Below the pieces are notes generated by a model that was not told where the DNA came from, did no database searches, and worked only from the letters and a program-made list of their open reading frames with translations. Below are positions 7,284 through 13,156 of a stretch of 13,156 nt of DNA, piece by piece (position 1 is the stretch's first letter; each line of letters starts with the position of its first letter). Position numbers and translations under genes: made by a program. The DNA comes from Rhodoluna sp. (GTDB taxonomy: Bacteria; Actinomycetota; Actinomycetes; Actinomycetales; Microbacteriaceae). Location: the NCBI GenBank assembly GCA_016462375.1, contig JAEMTJ010000029.1, forward strand, positions 2,737 through 15,892, written 5' to 3'.

Positions 7284-8708
7284 ATGACATTCACTCCGAA
7301 GCCAAGCAATGAGCAAGCCTTAAATTCAGACAGCCCCGTCGTTAAAACAGTTCGAACAAGCATCGAAGCCGAGTTCAGTCAAAGGATAGCCGCGCTAGGT
7401 CAGCTAGTCCGAATTCCAGGTATCGCTTGGGATGCTTTCGATCCAAATGACTTAGCGAGAAGTGCAGAAGCGGTAGCCGAGTTGTTTAGACAAACGGGTG
7501 TTTTTGAAACTGTCGAGATCAAAACGGCTACAGTCGATGGGAAACCTGGGGCACCTGCTGTCTTAGCTTCAAGACCTGCAAAAAATGGCAGACCGCACGT
7601 TTTGCTCTATGCCCACCACGATGTGCAACCACCTGGAGACGACTCGGTTTGGGAAACGCCAGCGTTTGAGCCAACGACCAAGGATGGCCGTATTTACGGT
7701 CGAGGTGCAGCGGATGATAAAGCCGGTGTAGTAGCTCATCTAGCGGCAATCGAAGCACTAAAGAGCATCGCAGGGGCAGATTTTGACCTAGGCATTTCTA
7801 TCTTTATCGAAGGTGAAGAAGAAGCAGGATCTAGGACATTTAGGGCATTTTTGAACGAGAACAAGGCAAAGTTGGCTGCAGATGTGATTATCGTTGCTGA
7901 TTCAATGAACTGGTCACCTGAGATCCCTGCGCTGACGGTGAGCCTTAGAGGCCTGGTTAGCCAAGAAATTACAGTTAGAACCATGGAACACGCCGTTCAC
8001 TCAGGCATGTTTGGCGGGGCAATCCCAGATGCGATGATTCCGATGTTGCGAGTGCTGGCATCACTCCATGACGAAAAGGGCAGTGTTGCCGTCCAAGGTC
8101 TAAAGTCTTATAAATTCGAGGATTTGCCTTACACAGAGGCCAATTTGCGAGCTGATAGCAGCCTTTTGCCTGAAGTTAGCCAAATTGGCGAGGGAGGGAT
8201 TATGGAGCGGATTTGGGGTAAACCATCCATAACAGTAATCGGATTGGACGTTCCTTCGGTCGCAATGTCCTCGAACACCCTTTTACCCCAGGTTTCTGCC
8301 AAAATTAGCCTAAGAATAGCCTCTGGACAGGACCCAGATGAGGCTTTAGAGCTCCTCAGAGCTCACCTGAAGGCCAATATTCCTTTCGGAGCAGTGCTTG
8401 AGTTTGGACCAATTGAGACTGGCAAGCCGTACATGGCTGATACTTCAGGCTGGGCCTCTGTTTTGGCTAAGGAAACATTATCTGCAGCCTTCGGGAACCC
8501 TGCCATCGAGATTGGTATCGGTGGATCTATTCCATTTATAGCTGATCTAACCGAAGTCTTTCCTGATGCCCAAATCTTGGTGACCGGAGTCGAAGATGCA
8601 GACTCTCGAGCTCACAGCCCAAACGAGTCTGTGCATTTGTTGGGCCTAAAAAACGCCATGGTGGCTGAAGCACTATTTCTTGTTGCTGGCAATAACCTGC
8701 AGGGCTAA
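7284..8708 (+). CDS. M20-family metallopeptidase (dipeptidase, carnosinase-like)
   Basis: A cytosolic di-zinc aminoacyl-/dipeptidase of the M20 family (CNDP/carnosinase-like branch), probably cleaving dipeptides or related amide bonds for nutrient recycling. 474 residues, usual length. Metal and catalytic residues are in place: His111 and Asp113 in YAHHDVQPPGD, bridging Asp144 in GRGAADDKAG, Glu179 (general base) and Glu180 (ligand) in EGEEEAGS, Asp206 in VADSMNW, and His444 in SRAHSPNE. The lid/dimerisation domain carries HAVHSGMFGG (236-245), where His239 matches the residue that reaches into the partner active site in carnosinases. No signal peptide or membrane segment. ATG at 7284 is the first start and appears leaderless. 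It is divergent from the DUF3043 gene and 58 bases upstream of erpA. The exact substrate is unknown; succinyl-diaminopimelate desuccinylase is less likely given the long GDDSVWETPAFEP-type lid. Confidence 0.93.
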   Translation: MTFTPKPSNEQALNSDSPVVKTVRTSIEAEFSQRIAALGQLVRIPGIAWDAFDPNDLARSAEAVAELFRQTGVFETVEIKTATVDGKPGAPAVLASRPAKNGRPHVLLYAHHDVQPPGDDSVWETPAFEPTTKDGRIYGRGAADDKAGVVAHLAAIEALKSIAGADFDLGISIFIEGEEEAGSRTFRAFLNENKAKLAADVIIVADSMNWSPEIPALTVSLRGLVSQEITVRTMEHAVHSGMFGGAIPDAMIPMLRVLASLHDEKGSVAVQGLKSYKFEDLPYTEANLRADSSLLPEVSQIGEGGIMERIWGKPSITVIGLDVPSVAMSSNTLLPQVSAKISLRIASGQDPDEALELLRAHLKANIPFGAVLEFGPIETGKPYMADTSGWASVLAKETLSAAFGNPAIEIGIGGSIPFIADLTEVFPDAQILVTGVEDADSRAHSPNESVHLLGLKNAMVAEALFLVAGNNLQG

Positions 8709-8739
8709 AAGCAATCCGCAAATAATTCAAAACAGGACT

Positions 8740-8745
8740 TAGAAT
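8740..8745 (+). promoter_or_regulatory. Possible -10 element upstream of erpA
   Basis: TAGAAT lies 21 bases before the erpA ATG, in the 58-base gap after the M20 peptidase stop, with a strong GAGGAG ribosome site at 8756-8761. No clear -35 element is visible, so co-transcription with the peptidase gene is equally possible. Confidence 0.3.
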
Positions 8746-8766
8746 TAGAGTAAATGAGGAGCAAAA

Positions 8767-9129
8767 ATGACTGACACGCTAGCGCACGGACTAGAGATTA
8801 CCGAGGCTGCTAAAGCTGAACTTCGTCGCCATATTGAATCAGCAGATGTGGCTGATCTGGCTGAAGGGGAGAGACTACGTTTGCGAGTTGAAGTCAAAGT
8901 TGGCGGCTGTGCTGGTTTTCAATATCTTCCATTTATTTTGACTCCAGAACTTCGTGAAGATGATTTGGTAAGAGACTTCGATGGCGTTGAAGTAGTTGTC
9001 GATGGTATGAGTGCACCGTTTATTGACGGCGCAAAATTTGATTTCGTTGACACCTTCCAAAAGCGTGCTTTTGAGATTGAAAACCCAAATAGCCAGGGCT
9101 CTTGCGCCTGTGGCTCTTCATTCAACTAA
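8767..9129 (+). CDS. erpA: Iron-sulfur cluster insertion protein, ErpA/HesB/IscA family
   Basis: A small A-type Fe-S carrier that hands clusters to apo-enzymes in the cytosol. 120 residues, full length. The three conserved cysteines are in their usual spacing: Cys48 in VGGCAGFQY, and Cys113 and Cys115 in the C-terminal GSCACGSSF. The central stretch (DGVEVVVD at about 72-79, GAKFDFVD at about 88-95) is the family beta core. The ATG at 8767 has a strong GAGGAG site five bases upstream. It lies between the M20 peptidase and the cytochrome oxidase operon, a neighbourhood seen widely in actinobacteria. A 99-base gap separates it from ctaC. Clients are not shown by the sequence; the Rieske protein of the bc1 complex is an inferred candidate. 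ErpA and other IscA-type proteins cannot be fully separated by eye. Confidence 0.92.
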   Translation: MTDTLAHGLEITEAAKAELRRHIESADVADLAEGERLRLRVEVKVGGCAGFQYLPFILTPELREDDLVRDFDGVEVVVDGMSAPFIDGAKFDFVDTFQKRAFEIENPNSQGSCACGSSFN

Positions 9130-9199
9130 TTCTGCGCTAACCCTAGATATTGGGCTGTGTTTTGGCATTCTCTCCGCTTTCTAACGCCTAAACTTGGAC

Positions 9200-9205
9200 T
9201 ATAAC
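9200..9205 (+). promoter_or_regulatory. Probable -10 element of the ctaC-ctaD-ctaF operon
   Basis: TATAAC, five of six matches to TATAAT, lies 23 bases before the ctaC GTG, in the 99-base gap after erpA. Transcription would start near 9212, just upstream of the AAGGG ribosome site (9218-9222). The -35 region has no good match, so an activator or an actinobacterial promoter with a weak -35 is possible. Confidence 0.4.
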
Positions 9206-9228
9206 GATTTGAAATTGAAGGGTCGATT

Positions 9229-10092
9229 GTGCTTCCTAAGCGTCGATTGAGATGGGCAGTTCTGCCTATCTTTGCAGTCCTCAGCACCGTACTTACAGGC
9301 TGTAGTTCACAAGAATTTTCTAGAGGATGGCTTCCTGGGGTTCCCGGTGTCACCAACCACACTGAGAGAATTGTCAACCTTTGGGTTGGCTCTTGGCTAG
9401 TGCTTTACGCGGTTGGTCTAATTGCTTGGGGTCTCATGTTTTGGGCGATTATTGTCTACCGTCGTCGCAAAGGCGACACCGAAATCCCGCCTCAACTTCG
9501 CTACAACATGCCGATCGAGACTCTTTTCACTGTTGTCCCATTCATCTTGGTACTTGGCTTCTTTGCACTAACAGCTCGAGACATGGGTGCTATTGAGCAA
9601 AAAGTAGATAGTGACTATCGCATCGAAGTCATTGGTAAGCAGTGGTCTTGGGACTTCAACTACACCGACAACAATGTTTTTGACAGTGGGATTCAGTATC
9701 AGGGCGATGGCACAGAAGCTGAACTTCCAACTCTTTACTTACCGGTAAACAAAACTGTTCAGATTGATCTAGTTTCTAGAGATGTAATCCACTCTTTCTG
9801 GGTAATTGATTTTCTTTACAAGAAAGATGTATTCCCGGGACGTGTAAACAAGATGTATTTCACTCCGCAGGTTATAGGTGATTACAAGGGTAAGTGTGCT
9901 GAGCTCTGTGGTGAATTCCACTCGATGATGCTCTTCAACGTGAAGATTGTCTCTCAATCTGACTACGACACGCACATCGCGGAACTAGCAGCTCAAGGTT
10001 TCACTGGCCAACTAGCCGCAGATCCAAATGACCCTAGCAACCTGAACAGAAACGGCAATCTGCCAGGTGACAACCCAGAGATTAGGGGATAG
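9229..10092 (+). CDS. ctaC: Cytochrome c oxidase subunit II (aa3 type), lipoprotein
   Basis: Carries the dinuclear CuA centre that takes electrons from cytochrome c (in actinobacteria, from the di-heme QcrC of the bc1 complex). 287 residues. The N-terminal signal ends in the lipobox LTGC with Cys25, so the mature protein should be lipidated outside the membrane. Two transmembrane helices follow, about 50-76 and 96-116. The CuA ligands are complete: His188 in DVIHSFW, then Cys223, Glu225, Cys227, His231 and Met234 in CAELCGEFHSMM. The aromatic electron-entry motif WSWDF is at about 139-143. A tail of about 30 residues after the cupredoxin domain is rich in Asn, Pro, Gly and Asp. GTG at 9229 is chosen because AAGGG lies six bases upstream and the signal peptide begins there. 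It is first gene of ctaC-ctaD-ctaF; its TAG directly abuts the ctaD leader. Confidence 0.96.
   Translation: MLPKRRLRWAVLPIFAVLSTVLTGCSSQEFSRGWLPGVPGVTNHTERIVNLWVGSWLVLYAVGLIAWGLMFWAIIVYRRRKGDTEIPPQLRYNMPIETLFTVVPFILVLGFFALTARDMGAIEQKVDSDYRIEVIGKQWSWDFNYTDNNVFDSGIQYQGDGTEAELPTLYLPVNKTVQIDLVSRDVIHSFWVIDFLYKKDVFPGRVNKMYFTPQVIGDYKGKCAELCGEFHSMMLFNVKIVSQSDYDTHIAELAAQGFTGQLAADPNDPSNLNRNGNLPGDNPEIRG
10084..10089 (+). promoter_or_regulatory. Ribosome binding site deciding the ctaD start
   Basis: AGGGGA, inside the last codons of ctaC, is eight bases from the ATG at 10098 but only two from the GTG at 10092. Normal spacing therefore supports the ATG as the ctaD start, two codons inside the longest reading frame. 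Confidence 0.7.
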
Positions 10093-10097
10093 TGCAC

Positions 10098-11756
10098 ATG
10101 TATAACACCGAGAAGAAAGCTAAAGGCCGAATAATTGTTGATTGGTTAACTACAACCGATCACAAGAAAATCGGTTACCTTTACCTAATCACCTCTTTCA
10201 TCTACTTCATGATTGCCGGTGTGATGGCGCTGGTAATTAGAGCACAGTTGGCTATGCCTGGTTTGAGCATCGTTGAGACGAAAGAGCAATACAACCAGCT
10301 CTTTACCATGCATGGAACCATCATGCTTTTGATGTTCGCTACACCTTTGTTTGCAGGATTTGCCAACGTGCTGATGCCAGTTCAGATTGGTGCACCTGAT
10401 GTTGCTTTCCCAAGATTGAACGCAATCGCATACTGGTTCTATTTCTTTGGCTCATTTATTGCAGTTGCTGGCTTCTTCACACCTCAAGGTGCTGCATCTT
10501 TTGGCTGGTTCGCGTATGCGCCTTTGTCTAGCCCAACATTCTCACCAGGACTTGGTGGAGATCTATGGGTATTTGGTCTAGCCCTGAGCGGCTTCGGAAC
10601 CATCATGGGTGGTGTGAACTTCATCACCACCATCATCACAATGCGTGCTCCTGGTATGACAATGTTCCGCATGCCAATCTTCACTTGGAACACTCTGGTG
10701 ACTTCAATTCTTGTCATCATGTGTTTCCCACCTCTTGCGGCAGCATTATTTGCTCTAGGAGCAGATCGCAAGTTCGGTGCACATATATTTGATCCAGCCA
10801 ACGGTGGACCAATGCTCTGGCAACACCTTTTCTGGTTCTTCGGCCATCCAGAGGTCTACATTCTTGCGCTACCGTTCTTTGGAATTGTTTCGGAGATCTT
10901 CCCAGTCTTCAGTCGTAAGCCAGTTTTCGGTTACCGCACTCTGGTTTATGCAACCATCGCGATTGCTGCACTATCTATGACAGTGTGGGCGCACCACATG
11001 TATGTCACAGGTTCTGTTTTGCTCCCGTTCTTCGCTTTTACAACGATGTTGATTGCTGTACCAACGGGTGTGAAGATATTCAACTGGATCGGAACGATGT
11101 GGCGGGGATCTGTCACGTTTGAAACTCCAATGCTCTGGAGCTTGGGCTTCTTAACTACATTCATCTTCGGTGGACTAACCGGAGTTATATTGGCCTCTCC
11201 TGCACTTGATTTTCACTTGAGTGATTCGTACTTCGTGGTTGCCCACTTCCATTACGTAGTCTTCGGAACAGTGGTGTTTGCTATGTTTGCAGGGTTCTAT
11301 TTCTGGTGGCCAAAGATGACTGGCAAGATGCTCAACGAGCGTCTAGGCAAGATTCACTTCTGGCTATTGTTTCTAGGTTTCCACATGACATTCTTGATTC
11401 AACACTGGTTGGGTGTAATTGGTATGCCTCGTCGTTACGCAACATACCTTGAGAGCGATGGTTTCACCTGGATGAACCAAGTCTCAACAGCAGGGTCTGT
11501 ACTGCTTGGTCTTTCAATGTTGCCTTTCCTCTGGAACGTTTGGATCACTCACCGCAACGGTGTCAAGGTTGAGGTCAATGACCCTTGGGGTTTTGGACGT
11601 TCTCTAGAGTGGGCGACCGGATCGCCATTCCCACGACACAACTTCACCAGCATCCCAAGAATCAGAAGTGAGTCTCCAGCTTTTGATTTGAACCATCCTG
11701 AGTTCGCTGATCCCGCAGCTGTTCCTGATGTAAAACCAAAGGTCGAGGTCAAGTAA
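10098..11756 (+). CDS. ctaD: Cytochrome c oxidase subunit I (aa3 type)
   Basis: The catalytic subunit of the proton-pumping heme-copper oxidase, reducing oxygen to water at heme a3-CuB in the membrane. 552 residues from ATG 10098; the frame is open from a GTG at 10092, which sits too close to the ribosome site. Numbered from that GTG: heme a ligands His74 (MHGTIM) and His387; heme a3 ligand His385 (AHFHYV); CuB ligands His252, His301 and His302 (WAHHMY); cross-linked Tyr256 in GHPEVY. Proton-channel residues Asp103 (GAPD), Asn110 and Glu254 (D channel) and Lys328 in PTGVK (K channel) are all present, marking an A-type pump. The predicted topology is about twelve helices, with a hydrophilic C-terminal tail of some 60 residues. 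The stop overlaps the ctaF start by one base (TAATG), so translation is probably coupled. Confidence 0.97.
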   Translation: MYNTEKKAKGRIIVDWLTTTDHKKIGYLYLITSFIYFMIAGVMALVIRAQLAMPGLSIVETKEQYNQLFTMHGTIMLLMFATPLFAGFANVLMPVQIGAPDVAFPRLNAIAYWFYFFGSFIAVAGFFTPQGAASFGWFAYAPLSSPTFSPGLGGDLWVFGLALSGFGTIMGGVNFITTIITMRAPGMTMFRMPIFTWNTLVTSILVIMCFPPLAAALFALGADRKFGAHIFDPANGGPMLWQHLFWFFGHPEVYILALPFFGIVSEIFPVFSRKPVFGYRTLVYATIAIAALSMTVWAHHMYVTGSVLLPFFAFTTMLIAVPTGVKIFNWIGTMWRGSVTFETPMLWSLGFLTTFIFGGLTGVILASPALDFHLSDSYFVVAHFHYVVFGTVVFAMFAGFYFWWPKMTGKMLNERLGKIHFWLLFLGFHMTFLIQHWLGVIGMPRRYATYLESDGFTWMNQVSTAGSVLLGLSMLPFLWNVWITHRNGVKVEVNDPWGFGRSLEWATGSPFPRHNFTSIPRIRSESPAFDLNHPEFADPAAVPDVKPKVEVK

Positions 11757-12166
11757 TGAAGACCAACACTCGAATATTCACACTACTTACCTTTTTCTAC
11801 ATACTGGTAGCAGCTGTTTACGGTTACTGGTCTAACCTGGTTGACGGAGAAATCGAAGTAATTGGTTTTGCTGCTATTGGCATGCTGGTCTTTCTTTCAG
11901 GCTTCCTAGCTTTCTATCTAGGTAAGACTGCAAAAGGTTTCACGGGCCCTGAAGACCTGCCTGATGCCAACATTGAAGATGGTGAAGCTGAAGTCGGTTT
12001 CTATGCTCCTTGGTCCTGGTGGCCAGTAATGCTTGGTATCGGTGGAGCGCTGTGTTTCACTTCCCTTGCCATCGGTTGGTGGATGTTTGTCATTGGTTTT
12101 CCATTAGCGATAGTTGCTCTCATTGGATTTGTCTTCGAACACTCGAGAGGTTTACACGCTCACTAA
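11756..12166 (+). CDS. ctaF: Cytochrome c oxidase subunit IV, actinobacterial type
   Basis: A small integral subunit of the actinobacterial aa3 oxidase, thought to help assemble or stabilise the complex; it has no cofactor ligands. 136 residues with four hydrophobic helices at about 7-27, 34-56, 88-105 and 108-127. A hydrophilic loop between helices 2 and 3 contains the conserved stretch VGFYAPWSWWPV (80-91), the best family mark. It starts with ATG overlapping the last base of the ctaD stop (TAATG), typical of translational coupling, and is last in the operon before the bidirectional hairpin. Assigned from topology, the WSWWP motif and its place after ctaD. Confidence 0.92.
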   Translation: MKTNTRIFTLLTFFYILVAAVYGYWSNLVDGEIEVIGFAAIGMLVFLSGFLAFYLGKTAKGFTGPEDLPDANIEDGEAEVGFYAPWSWWPVMLGIGGALCFTSLAIGWWMFVIGFPLAIVALIGFVFEHSRGLHAH

Positions 12167-12178
12167 ATTTAGGTTAAG

Positions 12179-12216
12179 GAAATCCCGCCAGAACTCTGTT
12201 TCTCTGGCGGGATTTC
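12179..12216. terminator. Bidirectional terminator between ctaF and qcrB
   Basis: The arms 12179-12192 and 12203-12216 are perfectly complementary over 14 bp, with core CCCGCCAGA/TCTGGCGGG and a ten-base loop. On the plus strand it is followed by TTTTAA. On the minus strand the trailing T run is weaker (TTCC then TTAA). It starts 13 bases after the ctaF stop and ends 16 bases from the qcrB stop, so it can end both convergent transcripts. Confidence 0.88.
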
Positions 12217-12232
12217 TTTTAACTACTAGCAG

Positions 12233-13156
12233 TTAGCCTTCTATGGCTTTCTTTACTTCTGCTTGAAGCTCATGATTGTGATGCGCTGCTTCATCGATTT
12301 CTTTTTGGGTTGCAGGGGAGATGCGGTCTTCGAAGTAGAACTTTGAAAGCGCTGCACGCACTCGGATGCTTAATGTAATCTTGCCCTGAGCATTAGGTCT
12401 GGCCAAGGTTGGCTTGTAGTCCTTGAAGTCCACCAGCTTGTATAGGTCATGTGGATCAAGTGGCTCGTGTACTTCGATGTATTCACCGTGAGGCAGACGA
12501 ACAATACGGCCAGATTCTCTACCGTGAATCGCAATCTCTCTGTCCTTACGCTGAAGAGCTAGGCAGAGTCGTTTAGTGACCCAGAAGGCTACGAACGGAA
12601 GAATGATTAGAGAGATCTGCATAGATACCAGAACTTGGTTCAATGACATCTTGAAGTTCGTGGCAATCAAGTCTGTGCTAGCCCCCGCCCAGAGCACCGC
12701 GTAGAAAGTAACACCGGCAGCACCGATAGCAGTTCTAGTTGGAGCGTTCCTTGGACGGTCAAGAACGTGGTGTTCTCTCTTATCGCCAGTCACAAAGTTC
12801 TCTATGAATGGGTAGATGGCAACAGCGGCTAGGAAGACCAAGCTAATTACCAGCGGCAGCAATATGTTTGTTGAGACCGTGTAATCGCCAACCATGAATT
12901 CAATGCCGGTTGGTGCAAGACGCAAAGCACCATCTAGCCAACCGATGTACCAGTCAGGCTGAGTTCCAGCTGAAACAGGGGAGGGGTCGTAGCCTCCGTA
13001 GTTCCAGATTGGGTTAATGGTGAAGAAGGTGGAAATCAACATGATCACACCGAACACGATGAAGAAGAATCCACCTGCCTTAGCAACATAAACAGGCATT
13101 AGTGGGTAACCAACTACGTTGGTGTCCTTGCGTCCCGCACCCGAGTAGTGGGTGTG
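12233..13156 (-). CDS. qcrB: Cytochrome b of the cytochrome bc1 complex, C-terminal part (cut by right window edge)
   Basis: Integral subunit that oxidises menaquinol and passes electrons to the Rieske protein and cytochrome c1. The frame stays open through the right edge, and the residues before the internal ATG at 13099 (GRKDTNVVGYPL) are conserved family sequence, so the gene continues outside. About 307 residues are visible of an expected 540 or so. The Qo-site motif PDWY is at 12947-12958, the actinobacterial form of PEWY. Four hydrophobic helices follow, then a cytoplasmic tail of about 120 residues with GRESGRIVRLPHGEYIEVHE, an extension known in actinobacterial QcrB. The heme-binding histidines lie in the missing N-terminal part. 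It converges on ctaF; qcrA, qcrC and possibly ctaE would be expected upstream, beyond the window. Confidence 0.94.
   Translation of the reverse strand, partial: HTHYSGAGRKDTNVVGYPLMPVYVAKAGGFFFIVFGVIMLISTFFTINPIWNYGGYDPSPVSAGTQPDWYIGWLDGALRLAPTGIEFMVGDYTVSTNILLPLVISLVFLAAVAIYPFIENFVTGDKREHHVLDRPRNAPTRTAIGAAGVTFYAVLWAGASTDLIATNFKMSLNQVLVSMQISLIILPFVAFWVTKRLCLALQRKDREIAIHGRESGRIVRLPHGEYIEVHEPLDPHDLYKLVDFKDYKPTLARPNAQGKITLSIRVRAALSKFYFEDRISPATQKEIDEAAHHNHELQAEVKKAIEG

Noticed and set aside
9130..9228. Gap between erpA and ctaC as a possible terminator or attenuator
   Set aside because: I found no stem longer than a few base pairs followed by a T run; only a weak promoter is supported.
12233..13099. 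qcrB read as a complete gene starting at the ATG at 13099
   Set aside because: The frame is open upstream to the window edge with conserved QcrB residues, and the heme-binding part is missing, so this ATG is an internal methionine.
1..13156. Mobile elements, CRISPR arrays, tRNA or phage genes
   Set aside because: No repeat array, terminal inverted repeats, transposase motifs or tRNA-like cloverleaf was seen; gene content and order look like ordinary chromosome.

Overview
The window looks like a chromosome fragment from a low-GC, streamlined member of the Actinobacteria, most likely a planktonic Microbacteriaceae (Luna-type, Rhodoluna/Aquiluna-like). Four things point there: a DUF3043-type membrane protein, an actinobacterial CtaF (cytochrome oxidase subunit IV), a lipoprotein-type CtaC, and a QcrB with the long cytoplasmic tail typical of actinobacteria. 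Intergenic gaps are short (21-99 bp) and GC, judged by eye, is somewhat below 50%. The genus is an inference. No mobile element, tRNA, rRNA, CRISPR array or stretch over 300 bp without a gene was seen.

Layout. Bases 1-216 are the 3' end of nrdR, followed by nrdJ (269-3112), a cobalamin-dependent class II ribonucleotide reductase that ends at a strong hairpin terminator. pyrD (3202-4206), the quinone-linked dihydroorotate dehydrogenase, follows on the same strand, so this left part serves nucleotide and DNA-precursor synthesis. On the minus strand, a group II PLP-dependent decarboxylase (6623-5226) and an aldo/keto reductase (5204-4203) form a two-gene unit whose last stop overlaps the pyrD stop. 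A DUF3043 membrane protein (7240-6689) lies upstream of them. Divergent from it is an M20 metallopeptidase (7284-8708), then an ErpA/IscA-type Fe-S carrier (8767-9129).

The right part is respiratory. ctaC-ctaD-ctaF (9229-12166) encode subunits II, I and IV of an aa3 cytochrome c oxidase. Convergent with them, across a shared 14-bp perfect hairpin, is the 3' part of qcrB (12233 to the right edge), cytochrome b of the bc1 complex. In actinobacteria these two complexes form a bc1-aa3 supercomplex. PyrD passes its electrons to menaquinone, and the bc1-aa3 complex can reoxidise menaquinol. ErpA probably serves Fe-S cluster assembly generally.

I found no clear new system. All genes but one belong to recognisable families. 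The leads most worth following are the decarboxylase/aldo-keto reductase pair of unknown substrate, the uncharacterised DUF3043 protein, the overlapping convergent pyrD end, and two genes that look leaderless.
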